Shown: positions 7,191 through 14,728, counted from the stretch's first letter. The stretch is DNA of 25,064 nucleotides from JAUSIK01 sp964362915 (GCA_964362915.1 CAYIGH010000014.1:1-25064); one strand, 5' to 3'. Made by a program: numbers and translations. The notes: generated from the letters alone by a model not told the origin.

Positions 7191-7441
7191 TTATATTCAA
7201 AATTCAATCTATAAGTTCCGCTCTTTTCACTCAAAAATACAAACCTATTAGTTTCAGAACTAAATAGATAGTCTTCTCTTCCGTCTTCATTTAAATCTTT
7301 TTTCTCAAGAGAATATACCCCATCTTTATCAATTTGTTTTGCTTCGCCTTTATAATTATTAATTAAATTAGAAATAGCGAGTGCACCCACGCCAGCAGGA
7401 AGCAAAATCAAAGAAGCCAGTGTTTGAGTTTTAATTCCCAT
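7181..7441 (-). CDS. Small exported protein (86 aa)
   Basis: MGIKTQTLASLILLPAGVGALAISNL gives an N-terminal signal anchor (about 7-26). The C-terminal 60 residues are charged with a DLNEDGRED loop (DxNxDxxxD, calcium-site-like) followed by strands YLFSSETNRFVFL and YRLNFEYKEN. The style matches the lipoprotein at 6155-6511 and the membrane protein at 307-606, so these may be a paralogous set of tiny FG-GAP-like surface proteins. A TTTAAAAA (7463-7470, minus) sits about 25 bases before the ATG. Its stop codon is part of the 12-bp stem that closes the structured element. Confidence 0.65.
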   Translation of the reverse strand: MGIKTQTLASLILLPAGVGALAISNLINNYKGEAKQIDKDGVYSLEKKDLNEDGREDYLFSSETNRFVFLSEKSGTYRLNFEYKEN

Positions 7442-7477
7442 AATTAATAAAAATAAATATAGTTTTTAAAACTATCT

Positions 7478-8251
7478 TTATTGATCAATATCTCTTGTTG
7501 AGAGATATTTATTCCTAACAAGTTCAGCAGTCAATCTGTTTACTTCGCTAAGAGGGGCTCTGATAATAAACAGCCCGCTATAGCCAGCATTAAATAGCAA
7601 ATCTCTTCTCCCAAAAGCCTCTTCTAAATCTTCTCCAATTCCAACATAATCAATTACAGACATGCCATTGCCTTTCTGTTCTGCTGTTCCTTCATCCAGT
7701 CTTCTAATTAAAATTGGCACATTAATGGCCCCATATTCAGGCACTATCACTGTTTCATTTAATAAGAAACTATCATATCCTCCCTCATTATTTAATATTC
7801 CAACTATATTCTCCAAGGCGCTCTTTTTGTTAGGCACAACAAATTCATCTACTACTGCATTAGAGCTCTTTCCTTTGTCATCAACAACATATACCTCTAA
7901 TCTATTCATATATTCTTTTATTTCTTTAGATATTCTAACAGGAATTGATCCAGAGAATAGAAGCCCATTTTCTTCGCGTCCTGTAATATCTCGGATTTCA
8001 GCAGTTTCGCCATTATACCTACTTACCAGGAGCTTAATCTCTCCATCAAGGTCAGTCGCAAAAAAACCGCTATAATCAACATATCCTGTATTAGACGCAA
8101 AACTTCTTTCTATATCATCAGCCAAGCTTGGAGCTTTATTCCTGTTATGATGTCCATGTCTGCATGAGGAGCCATATAATAAAATTGCTCCAAAACCTAG
8201 ATTTCTTCCAATCTTATTCAAAGCTTCTCTTCTAGAATATTTTTCTTCCAT
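7478..8251 (-). CDS. Exported protein with Tat-like and lipobox-like N-terminus
   Basis: 257 aa. MEEKYSRREALNKIGRNLGFGAILLYGSSC contains a twin-arginine motif (S-R-R-E-A-L-N-K), a short hydrophobic stretch and a lipobox-like YGSSC with Cys at residue 30. This suggests a folded lipoprotein exported by Tat (known signal type; its use here is inferred). Next comes a His-rich CRHGHHN. The body (about 50-250) is soluble, mixed alpha/beta, with no recognised domain; strands such as GEIKLLVSRYNGETAEIRDI and the motif SGLFIIRAPLSEVNRL repeat no known family pattern. TATATATAAA at 8273-8282 (read on minus as TTTATATATA) lies 26 bases before the ATG. Confidence 0.7.
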   Translation of the reverse strand: MEEKYSRREALNKIGRNLGFGAILLYGSSCRHGHHNRNKAPSLADDIERSFASNTGYVDYSGFFATDLDGEIKLLVSRYNGETAEIRDITGREENGLLFSGSIPVRISKEIKEYMNRLEVYVVDDKGKSSNAVVDEFVVPNKKSALENIVGILNNEGGYDSFLLNETVIVPEYGAINVPILIRRLDEGTAEQKGNGMSVIDYVGIGEDLEEAFGRRDLLFNAGYSGLFIIRAPLSEVNRLTAELVRNKYLSTRDIDQ

Positions 8252-8308
8252 GCTATCTCTAGCACAAATAACTATATATAAAGTTTATTATCTTTTGAAA
8301 TATCCATT

Positions 8309-9748
8309 CTATTTGCATCTATAAACTTTCAAAAATCTAGCTTCTTCAATAAATTCACATCTTCTCTTCAACGCATCAACTTTAGCTCTCTCGCTGCTAT
8401 TTAATTTGCTGTAACCAAAGGCGTCTTCAACAAGAATAAACTCCTTCAATTGCGGATCTTCAAGATTAAAAATCTTAGAACCAGTGTAAATATCAATCCC
8501 GTTATACAATGTATATCCACTAGAAAGGCCATTCAATGAAAATGGTATGAAATAATCTGGATTCTTATAATACCATGCAAATGCAGGCGTAAACAAAACA
8601 ACATTATTAGAATTTATTATTTCAACTTTTAAATTCTGGCTTAAATCTTTATATCCAATTATGGGCTCACTGGAAGTAAATAACTGTACATCTTCAGGTC
8701 TTATTACAGTTAAATACCCACTGTCAAAAAATAAATTGCTGGGGTATAAAACAGCAGCGATTAAAATAATGGAAAAAAATAATTTATTATTTTTGTATAT
8801 ATAAGAAAACAAAACCCCGATAAATATTGGAGCAAGAAGAACAATAAAATAAGCGTATCTCAAAGCATAGACCTTGACAAAAAACAAGGAAATCAGCAAC
8901 ACAATAGAAGGAATAATTAAAATTAAAGTCAGCCTCTTATTCCAATAAAAACCAAATGGCAATCCTAATAATGTAATTATTCCAAAAGCCCTTAGATGAT
9001 AAAACAAACTGGAAGAATAGCTCTCCACATAGCTTCCTGCTAATTTAGTATCTCCATAATTAATTCCAAGTAAACTTGGAGCATAATACAATGAGATAAT
9101 AATCGGAATAATAAATAATTTCCAATCTTTCTGCTCCTTGATAAACAAATAAAAGAATAATGGCGCAATAATAATACCGGCAAGATGTGTATTAACTAAT
9201 ATGGTCAAAGAAAAGCATGCAAGCCAAGCATATTTCTTATTCTGTCTATCTTTATCTTTGGATTTATATAAAAAGAACAAAGTTAAAAAGAAAAAGAACT
9301 GAAACATCTGATAAAATCTCGCTTGTCTGGAATAAACAACTTCCAAAAACAAAACAGCGCTAAACAAAGCAGCCACTAATCCTGCAGTATTATTCCTTAT
9401 CTTTTCATTTTCAGAACTAAATTCCCTTGCAATAAAAAAAACCAAAACAGCACTTCCCAATCCGAAAAATACAGAAATTAATCTTGCTCCCAAATCATTA
9501 TAAAAAATAGTTGTACTTAAAGCAACTAAATAATGAAATACTAAAGCCCTTTCATAAAATGCTCCAGAATCAAACTTAGGAATACCTTTTTCCCATATAT
9601 TCCTGGCTGCAAGAGAAGAAATAGCCTCATCAACCCACAGATTACTATCTCCAAGTGCATATATCCTAAATACAAAACCAAAAATAATAATTGAAATTAA
9701 ACCTATCCAGACTTTATGCTTTTTCAAAAGTTCAAAATTTAATCCCAT
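8309..9748 (-). CDS. GT-C membrane glycosyltransferase (PMT/ArnT-like, GT39/GT83 type)
   Basis: 479 aa with about ten to eleven membrane helices. After the first helix comes NLWVDEAIS (D40, E41), the acidic DE motif in the first outside loop that defines dolichol- or undecaprenyl-phosphate-sugar dependent GT-C enzymes. ARFYQMFQFFFFL and the C-terminal outside domain (about 370-479) fit the ArnT/PMT plan. The enzyme would move a sugar from a polyprenyl-phosphate donor to a protein or glycan on the outer face. TTAAAT (9773-9778, minus) is 26 bases before the ATG, indicating a leaderless single gene. It shows no obvious sequence closeness to the GT-C gene at 18208-20292 beyond the general fold, and it lacks that gene's repeated 5' block. 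Confidence 0.85.
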   Translation of the reverse strand: MGLNFELLKKHKVWIGLISIIIFGFVFRIYALGDSNLWVDEAISSLAARNIWEKGIPKFDSGAFYERALVFHYLVALSTTIFYNDLGARLISVFFGLGSAVLVFFIAREFSSENEKIRNNTAGLVAALFSAVLFLEVVYSRQARFYQMFQFFFFLTLFFLYKSKDKDRQNKKYAWLACFSLTILVNTHLAGIIIAPLFFYLFIKEQKDWKLFIIPIIISLYYAPSLLGINYGDTKLAGSYVESYSSSLFYHLRAFGIITLLGLPFGFYWNKRLTLILIIPSIVLLISLFFVKVYALRYAYFIVLLAPIFIGVLFSYIYKNNKLFFSIILIAAVLYPSNLFFDSGYLTVIRPEDVQLFTSSEPIIGYKDLSQNLKVEIINSNNVVLFTPAFAWYYKNPDYFIPFSLNGLSSGYTLYNGIDIYTGSKIFNLEDPQLKEFILVEDAFGYSKLNSSERAKVDALKRRCEFIEEARFLKVYRCK

Positions 9749-9799
9749 TAAGATAGTTTCATTCTTTAATACTTAAATGTTATTTTTACTGTATAAATA

Positions 9800-9809
9800 T
9801 TTATAAATA
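9800..9809 (+). promoter_or_regulatory. TATA box for the isopentenyltransferase-like gene
   Basis: TTTATAAATA about 24 bases before the ATG at 9828; a second TATAAATAT lies 8 bases further upstream. Confidence 0.5.
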
Positions 9810-9827
9810 CTTTTTTATAGGGTAACT

Positions 9828-10571
9828 ATGCCAAAAGTGTTAAAATATAAAAAAGCGCTTGTAATTTTAGGACCAACAACTACTGGAAAAACAGAAGTTG
9901 CATTTACAATAGCAAAAAGATTTGGTGGAGAATTAATAAACGGCGACAAATTTTATTTATTTTCTGGTTTTCCCACTTCTACAGGCTTATCAAGTTTCTT
10001 GGTTACAGGTGAAGTCCCCACTCATCTATATCAGGAGCTTGAACCCCGTGTTGATAGGTTATCACTTATTGATTACTTACTAAAAGTTAATAGTCTAGTT
10101 CCAAATATTCTAAGAAGAAATAAACTTCCTATAATTGAAGGTTGTTCTTATGGATATACAAATGCTATTATTGAAGTTAATAAGCTCCTCCCAAAACCAA
10201 AATATGGTCCATTCATAGGTTTGCGGTGGCCTAAAGGATACGACTTGCAATCTAAAGTGGAAGAAAGAGTTAATAGTTTGTTTAGAGAAGGGGCAATTTC
10301 AGAAATAGAAAGGGAGCTTAAGGAGAGCCATAAATATTCTTATCCTATGAGAAAAGGAGTTATAACTGTTCCTATAGTTGAAATGCTTGAAGGAAGGATA
10401 AATGAAAATAAAGCCAAAGATAAAATTATCATAGGAATGTTAGATTCAGCTTATTCAGCTTTACGAAAATTTTTAGATATAAAAGACACAATTTGGCTTA
10501 AGCACGATTCTAAAAAATTTGAAGAGACAATCTCTGAAATTATGAGATTAGTAAAAAAAGAAAATTTATAG
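9828..10571 (+). CDS. Isopentenyltransferase (IPT/MiaA superfamily)-like P-loop protein
   Basis: 247 aa. Walker A at 15-22 (GPTTTGKT) opens LGPTTTGKTEVAFTIAKRFG, the start pattern of dimethylallyl transferases. INGDKFYLFSGFPTSTG corresponds to the substrate-binding 'D-x-x-Q/F ... ST-G' region, KLPIIEGCSYG to the '(I/L)(I/L)EGGS' strand, and the C-terminal helical part keeps a VEERVNSLFREGAISEIEREL block. The length and the EGCS-like strand are closer to the short adenylate isopentenyltransferases (about 240 aa, such as Tzs/Ipt) than to MiaA (about 300 aa). Known members prenylate AMP or A37 of tRNA; either would be surprising in an archaeon, so transfer from bacteria is likely. The family call rests on motif recall only. 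Its 3' end is 7 bases from the convergent Nudix gene. Confidence 0.7.
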   Translation: MPKVLKYKKALVILGPTTTGKTEVAFTIAKRFGGELINGDKFYLFSGFPTSTGLSSFLVTGEVPTHLYQELEPRVDRLSLIDYLLKVNSLVPNILRRNKLPIIEGCSYGYTNAIIEVNKLLPKPKYGPFIGLRWPKGYDLQSKVEERVNSLFREGAISEIERELKESHKYSYPMRKGVITVPIVEMLEGRINENKAKDKIIIGMLDSAYSALRKFLDIKDTIWLKHDSKKFEETISEIMRLVKKENL

Positions 10572-10578
10572 TTTTAAC

Positions 10579-11013
10579 TTATAATTTATAAAAATCATTT
10601 ATACATATTTCTGTTCCAGGAACTAAATTTAACTTTATTGCTTTTTGCGGAAATATCCATTTAAAATCTTTATGTTCCTTTTCATTAATTTTTATTCTTT
10701 CTTTTTTTTCCAGTCTTACATAAAATAGATTATAAATAAAATCTTGTTGAGGGTAATGTCTTACTTTATACGTTTTAATATATTTAATCTCTAATCTCTT
10801 AATTGATAAATTCGTTTCCTCTTTTAACTCTCTTTCTGTCGCTTGAATTAATGTTTCGTTTTTATCAACTTTGCCTGAAGGTATTCCCCACCTGTTCCCC
10901 TGTGGTGAAGAATCGTTCCTATGCAATAATATTATCTTCCCATCAAATTCTACTAAAATTCCCACAACATTAAATTCAGGTTTAAAATTTGGCGGATTTA
11001 TTGTATAATTCAT
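10579..11013 (-). CDS. Nudix hydrolase
   Basis: 144 aa, the usual length of a single Nudix domain. The Nudix box runs from G47: GKVDKNE, then R61-E62-L63 and E65-E66 (consensus GX5EX7REUXEEXGU); the late Gly is replaced by Asn in EETNLS, a tolerated change. FNVVGILVEFDGKIILLHR is the first strand pair, and RWGIPSGK precedes the box as in MutT/ADP-ribose-type enzymes. It probably hydrolyses a nucleoside diphosphate linked to another group; the substrate is not predictable. Convergent with the isopentenyltransferase-like gene. A TATATAAT (about 11035-11043, minus) supports the start. Confidence 0.85.
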   Translation of the reverse strand: MNYTINPPNFKPEFNVVGILVEFDGKIILLHRNDSSPQGNRWGIPSGKVDKNETLIQATERELKEETNLSIKRLEIKYIKTYKVRHYPQQDFIYNLFYVRLEKKERIKINEKEHKDFKWIFPQKAIKLNLVPGTEICINDFYKL

Positions 11014-11047
11014 AAAATATTTATTATCTTATTAATTATATATTTTT

Positions 11048-11152
11048 CTAAAGTTTCTTCAAAACATTAATTTCCTCAAAAGAAACCGAAGCTACCTTGA
11101 ATTTTGTGGCATAAGGAACAGCCTCCAGTGCTTTTTTATTCCAAGAAGATTT
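11048..11152 (-). pseudogene. Possible 3' remnant of a lost gene
   Basis: A stop-terminated stretch reads KSSWNKKALEAVPYATKFK and on to SFEEINVLKKL, protein-like in composition, but it has no in-frame ATG nearby and no promoter. It lies in the 222-base gap before the surface-protein gene. It looks like the C-terminus of a gene cut from the left; the family is not recognised. Confidence 0.3.
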
Positions 11153-11205
11153 TTTTATAAATAAGAAATAACTAAACAGTGCGTAGTAAATCAGCATATA
11201 AATAC

Positions 11206-11214
11206 TTTAAAATA
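11206..11214 (+). promoter_or_regulatory. TATA box that decides the start of the surface-protein gene
   Basis: TTTAAAATA centred about 26 bases before the ATG at 11236. It falls inside the longer open frame beginning at GTG 11179, which argues against that extension. Confidence 0.5.
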
Positions 11215-11235
11215 CTTCCCTTGTTTAGTTTTTAT

Positions 11236-12801
11236 ATGTATCCGAATCCGAAGCACGACTATAGGGAAAAGATATGGGATTATAAGTATCAAGAATGGAA
11301 GACCCAAATACCGCAAAATAAGGTAAAAAAACCAGCTAAAGGAATAAGGACTTTTTATGAATCTCCATTTAGAAAACCTTCAATTATTATAGGTAATGCA
11401 GAAATAAAGCAGAAATTGCCTAGTCCAAAAATAAAGATTCCTCTTGCTATCCTTGCTTATCTTATCCCTCTCATAATCTTAGTTGCAATATTAATCTATA
11501 TCTTTCAACCTTTTGGCTTTGAAGGAAAAACCTACACAATTGAGGTAGGCAAATCAGGAGACACAAATGACAATAAAGCATTTTACTTAGATGAAAAGAC
11601 AATAAAATCAGCTTTAAGCTTTCCAAAAGAAGAAGAAAATCTTAAATTTAGAGAAGTTACTTCTCAAAGACCTTTCAATCTGATTTTCAAGCCAGATATC
11701 GAAATCCCCGAATCTGCCAAAAAAACCCTGCAATTAGAATTCATAGGCAAAAATTCAGATATTTATCTAAATGATCAACTAGTTTTTCCAGGATTGGCAA
11801 ACTATTCTATTCTAAGAGATTATGATAATGAAATTCTTTATGTAATAGATGATATAATTCCATATCTTCCAGAAAAAAATGAAGAAAATATAAACAAAGC
11901 AAAAGACTTTCTTTTAGCAAACTTTCCAGGAACAGCAGTATATTCAACAATTCCAATAGAATTAGAAGCTCCAGAAATAGATGGCTATCAAAAAACAGAA
12001 ACAGAAATAAATACAACATTTAGGGGGCCACTAAATCTTGCTGTATATGGTGAAAATCTAAATATTAAATTTACAAAGCATGACTTAAATTGGTATACGG
12101 GCAATGACACTTATACTTTAACAGTAAAAGATATAAACAAAAACATAATCTTTCATCAGACATATGAAGATGATGGAAATGAACTGAATAATTCAGTCAA
12201 AGGCAATAATCAAGACTTTGAAATTAATCTTAAAAATGCAAGAGGCGTTTATTTCATACAATTTCTAATTGATAAAAATAATAAAGCCGTGGACACTACA
12301 TTAACAAAACTTCAATTCAGCACAAATAAAGTAATGATTCTAGGTGACTTCTTGCCTTGGCATCCAATAACAATCTACACAGAAAACATAATTCCCAAGC
12401 AAATAGCATTTAATTATTGGTGGGGCTCTAAATTCCAAAGAATACTCATAACAGGCCCGGATATTATAAAAATAGATCTTAACGAAAGTTATAGGAGCAT
12501 AAGATATCCTTATACTTTAGAACCAGGAAGTTACACACTAGACTTTGAAAAAGGCTATTTATGGATATATACTAATTTTCCAGTCTCATTAAAAAAAGAA
12601 AACTATTTTCAGATACCTATTATAGTTCAAGAAATAAAAAACAATCCTGATTTTATAATAGTAGACAAGGAATTATCAAAAAATAAAAATATTATGATAA
12701 GGCATCAATTGCAAACAGATACAAAAAATAACACAATTAAACTAAGGCTCAAAAATCCAGAATTAACTAGATTTACGAAAGCAGAGCTTTTAATCAAATA
12801 A
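11236..12801 (+). CDS. Large single-pass surface protein (521 aa)
   Basis: Start chosen at ATG 11236 (MYPNPKHDYREK) because of a TATA box 26 bases upstream; an open frame reaches GTG 11179 but would cover the promoter. A basic cytosolic tail of about 70 residues is followed by one strong membrane helix (about residues 73-95, LAILAYLIPLIILVAILIYI) and about 420 residues outside, rich in beta strands and in Asn/Asp, with several possible N-glycosylation sequons (NYS, NTT, NDT, NNS, NES). No known domain recognised. Ten bases downstream is the start of a truncated GT-C gene (12811). The original pair was probably surface protein plus glycosyltransferase, so this may be a glycosylation target or scaffold (inference). 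Confidence 0.7.
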   Translation: MYPNPKHDYREKIWDYKYQEWKTQIPQNKVKKPAKGIRTFYESPFRKPSIIIGNAEIKQKLPSPKIKIPLAILAYLIPLIILVAILIYIFQPFGFEGKTYTIEVGKSGDTNDNKAFYLDEKTIKSALSFPKEEENLKFREVTSQRPFNLIFKPDIEIPESAKKTLQLEFIGKNSDIYLNDQLVFPGLANYSILRDYDNEILYVIDDIIPYLPEKNEENINKAKDFLLANFPGTAVYSTIPIELEAPEIDGYQKTETEINTTFRGPLNLAVYGENLNIKFTKHDLNWYTGNDTYTLTVKDINKNIIFHQTYEDDGNELNNSVKGNNQDFEINLKNARGVYFIQFLIDKNNKAVDTTLTKLQFSTNKVMILGDFLPWHPITIYTENIIPKQIAFNYWWGSKFQRILITGPDIIKIDLNESYRSIRYPYTLEPGSYTLDFEKGYLWIYTNFPVSLKKENYFQIPIIVQEIKNNPDFIIVDKELSKNKNIMIRHQLQTDTKNNTIKLRLKNPELTRFTKAELLIK

Positions 12802-12810
12802 TTAGATAAT

Positions 12811-12936
12811 ATGAAACTCTACATAAAACACATAACTACCAATTTAGCAAACAAGCTTTACTTTCCTATTCCTAATATCTTCGACATTATCATTATTTAA
12901 TATAATTCCATTATTCTGGACAGGAAAAACAATTTA
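12811..12936 (+). pseudogene. Truncated 5' end of GT-C glycosyltransferase gene (repeat copy R1)
   Basis: Begins ATGAAACTCTACATAAAACA and matches the first 42 codons of the intact gene at about 18208-20292 with scattered differences and a one-base insertion (around 12848-12860) that breaks the frame. Similarity ends at ACAATTTA (12929-12936). It starts 9 bases after the stop of the surface-protein gene and has no upstream promoter block, so it looks like the original position of the glycosyltransferase gene in an operon. Confidence 0.85.
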
Positions 12937-12975
12937 AGAATATAAATTTATGATTTATAGAATTAAAATTTAATA

Positions 12976-13053
12976 TTAAGACTAATGTCTTAATAAAACT
13001 AAGTCATCTGTCTTAAAATAAAAGCAATAAATTTATAAAGTCATCTGTCTTAA
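12976..13053 (+). promoter_or_regulatory. Promoter with three operator-like inverted repeats before the HEPN/MNT pair
   Basis: Three related 18-bp sites: TTAAGAC-TAAT-GTCTTAA (12976-12993, perfect 7-bp arms), CTAAGTC-ATCT-GTCTTAA (12999-13016) and TAAAGTC-ATCT-GTCTTAA (13036-13053). A further half site GACTTAA touches the start codon (13070-13076). The TATA-like TTTATAAAG (13032-13040) overlaps the third site. The layout suits autorepression by the TA complex, as known for many type II modules. Confidence 0.6.
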
Positions 13054-13077
13054 TAAAGAGCAGGCACTTGACTTAAA

Positions 13078-13488
13078 ATGAAAAAGGAAAAACACGGAGA
13101 AATATCAAAAGAAGTTTTAGATGAGATCAATTCTGCCCTCAATGACAAACGAGGGCTATTATCTCATCAACGGAGATTAGCCTTTGCTCTTTCATTAGGT
13201 GCAGAAAATATTCTGGCATTATATTTTCATAAACTAAATATAATAAAAGAAGGATCGAAAATAGATCATAGATGGTTTAAAAGAAAAAAAGAAAAAATAC
13301 ACTATCAATTACAAAAGCAAATAACCTCACCCATAGACTCAGTTGAAAATATAGACAGAATAATAGAGTTAATATCGAAAATAGAGGAAAAAAGAGATCA
13401 ACTGGCTTATGGTGCTCCTGCCACAGAAGAAATATTACAAAACAAAATAAATTTATTCTTTGAATTAAGGAGGATATCAGGATGTTAA
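13078..13488 (+). CDS. HEPN-like protein of an MNT/HEPN toxin-antitoxin pair
   Basis: 136 aa, all helical. The last part contains KRDQLAYGAP (R106, Y111), the place where HEPN RNases carry R-x4-6-H; here the His position is Tyr, as in the other HEPN protein of this window. In known MNT/HEPN pairs the HEPN partner is the toxin (RNase) and is AMPylated by the MNT partner. The stop overlaps the start of the MNT gene (ATGTTAA, 13482-13488), indicating coupled translation. The upstream operator array suggests autoregulation. The HEPN label rests on helical content, the R-x4-Y motif and the MNT neighbour. Confidence 0.65.
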   Translation: MKKEKHGEISKEVLDEINSALNDKRGLLSHQRRLAFALSLGAENILALYFHKLNIIKEGSKIDHRWFKRKKEKIHYQLQKQITSPIDSVENIDRIIELISKIEEKRDQLAYGAPATEEILQNKINLFFELRRISGC

Positions 13489-14081
13489 AACCATATGCAA
13501 TTTATTTCACAGCCTACCTTTTAAACAAGATAAAAAAATCAGACAATATAGAAAGAATTATATTATTTGGTTCTGTAGCAAGAGATGAAGCTACAAAAGA
13601 AAGTGATATAGATTTATTTATAGAAGTAAGGGAAAGAACAGCAAAATTTGAAGAAGAATTAAAAGAAATACAGGAAGAATTTTATGAGAGCAGAGAAGCT
13701 GCAATATTCAAAGCAAAGGGAATAGAAAATAACTTTAGTATAAAAGTAGGAAAACTAACAGAATGGAAGGATTTGTATAAGAGCATAGCATCAACAGGAA
13801 TAATATTGTATGCTCCATATGAAGCAAAAGAGCTTCCATCAGGAGTAAAACATAACATTATTATATTTTGGGAAAATATAGGAAAAAATAGGGGAGCATT
13901 TCTTAATAAAATTTATGGAGTAAAAATAAAAAATAAACATTATATAGGCCTGCTTGAAAAATTTAGAGGCAAAAAAATTGGCAAAAGTTCCATAATGATT
14001 CCTATTAGATATAAAAAAGATATTTTTAAGCTTCTAAAAGAATACAAAGTAAAGGCTAAATCCCTAGAGGTTTTTTCATAA
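13482..14081 (+). CDS. MNT-type nucleotidyltransferase, antitoxin of MNT/HEPN pair
   Basis: 199 aa. The nucleotidyltransferase signature is complete: FGSVARDEATKESDIDLF, with G30-S31 and metal Asp D42 and D44 (GS-x10-DxD). Known MNT antitoxins transfer AMP to the HEPN toxin and silence it. A C-terminal extension of about 80 basic residues (KNKHYIGLLEKFRGKKIGKS) is longer than in minimal MNTs. A good Shine-Dalgarno AGGAGG (13468-13473) lies 8 bases before the ATG, which overlaps the HEPN stop. Confidence 0.85.
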   Translation: MLKPYAIYFTAYLLNKIKKSDNIERIILFGSVARDEATKESDIDLFIEVRERTAKFEEELKEIQEEFYESREAAIFKAKGIENNFSIKVGKLTEWKDLYKSIASTGIILYAPYEAKELPSGVKHNIIIFWENIGKNRGAFLNKIYGVKIKNKHYIGLLEKFRGKKIGKSSIMIPIRYKKDIFKLLKEYKVKAKSLEVFS

Positions 14082-14102
14082 AGCCCGCTTCCCAATACTT
14101 AC

Positions 14103-14153
14103 ATCCGAACACTTTAAAAACTTCCCATAATCTATTTTTCATAGATAAACATG
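14103..14153 (+). repeat. Diverged copy of the GT-C leader block (R2)
   Basis: ATCCGAACACTTTAAAAACT and onward to the ATG at 14151 resembles the leader of R3-R5 (CTTTAAAAACTTCCCAT-ATCTATTTTTCAT-AATAAA). After the ATG the reading differs: MNPNIKPYIKPTVMHRPRF and stop. It is either the leader of a related gene or a badly diverged copy. It separates the HEPN/MNT module from the RelB/RelE-like module. Confidence 0.55.
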
Positions 14154-14223
14154 AATCCCAATATAAAACCATATATCAAACCAACAGTAATGCATAGGCC
14201 CAGGTTTTAAAACTAGAGAAAAT

Positions 14224-14231
14224 TATATAAA
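14224..14231 (+). promoter_or_regulatory. TATA box for the 51-aa antitoxin-like gene
   Basis: TATATAAA centred 24-25 bases before the ATG at 14252. Confidence 0.55.
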
Positions 14232-14251
14232 CCTACAAACTCTATAAAAAT

Positions 14252-14407
14252 ATGGAAGAAGTAATAATCTCGAGAGAAGAATATAAGGATTTGCTTAAAA
14301 AATCTAGGCTTTTTAATATGCTAAAAAATTTAGACCCTGATTTTATAAGGCAAGTATTATCTAGTAAAGAAGATCTGAAACATGGAAGATTTAAAATCCT
14401 TGCTTAA
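14252..14407 (+). CDS. RelB-like antitoxin (51 aa)
   Basis: MEEVIISREEYKDLLKKSRL opens like small archaeal antitoxins. A middle helix LFNMLKNLDPDFIRQVLSS is followed by KEDLKHGRFKILA, recalling the '(S/K)EDIKxGR(Y/F)K' C-terminus of RelB-type antitoxins. It has its own TATA box. Its 3' end overlaps by 17 bases the RelE-like gene on the opposite strand, so the two are convergent, unlike the usual RelBE operon. Confidence 0.65.
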   Translation: MEEVIISREEYKDLLKKSRLFNMLKNLDPDFIRQVLSSKEDLKHGRFKILA

Positions 14408-14708
14408 TTATCTTATCAGCTAATTCTCTAAAGTCTTTTAAATGATGTTTTATGTAATTAATCTTGGATTGCTGGTCTTTTTTACTACTTGTTGCAATAA
14501 GTAAAATTAATTTTAAATCATCATAAATAAGATAATAAACGCGTTTTTCTCTTACCCTTTGTTCTCTAAAAAACTTATAGCCTACAGAATCTCCAGAAAA
14601 TGGATTAGCACTAATTTTCGCAGGAATTTTCTCGGCAGCCTCATAATCTGTCTTTGTCCATTTAGAGATTTCATCTAAATAAGTATTTGTCCCAATAACT
14701 CTATACAT
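14391..14708 (-). CDS. RelE/ParE-family toxin
   Basis: 105 aa. NPFSGDSVGYKFFREQRVREKRVYYLIYDDLKLILLIATSSKKDQQ follows the RelE/ParE core: a Gly turn, a basic strand pair (REKRVYYLIYDD) and a late strand ending in SxKKxQQ. Known members are ribosome-dependent mRNA interferases or gyrase inhibitors; which applies is not clear. TTTATATA (14729-14736, minus) lies 25 bases before the ATG, so it is transcribed from its own promoter toward the antitoxin gene. Confidence 0.8.
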   Translation of the reverse strand: MYRVIGTNTYLDEISKWTKTDYEAAEKIPAKISANPFSGDSVGYKFFREQRVREKRVYYLIYDDLKLILLIATSSKKDQQSKINYIKHHLKDFRELADKIIKQGF

Positions 14709-14728
14709 TGAAAATAAAAACTTATTTT

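Noticed and set aside
7662..8075. 137-codon plus-strand ORF opposite the Tat-like lipoprotein gene
   Set aside because: Ser/Thr/Leu-rich composition typical of antisense frames; the minus-strand gene has signal peptide, promoter and coherent composition.
11179..11235. GTG-started 19-residue extension of the surface protein
   Set aside because: It covers the TATA box at 11206-11214 and adds an unlikely second hydrophobic stretch before the basic tail.
12976..13053. Short repeated motif taken as a possible CRISPR or iteron array
   Set aside because: Only three sites with unequal spacing overlapping a TATA box; it fits operators much better.
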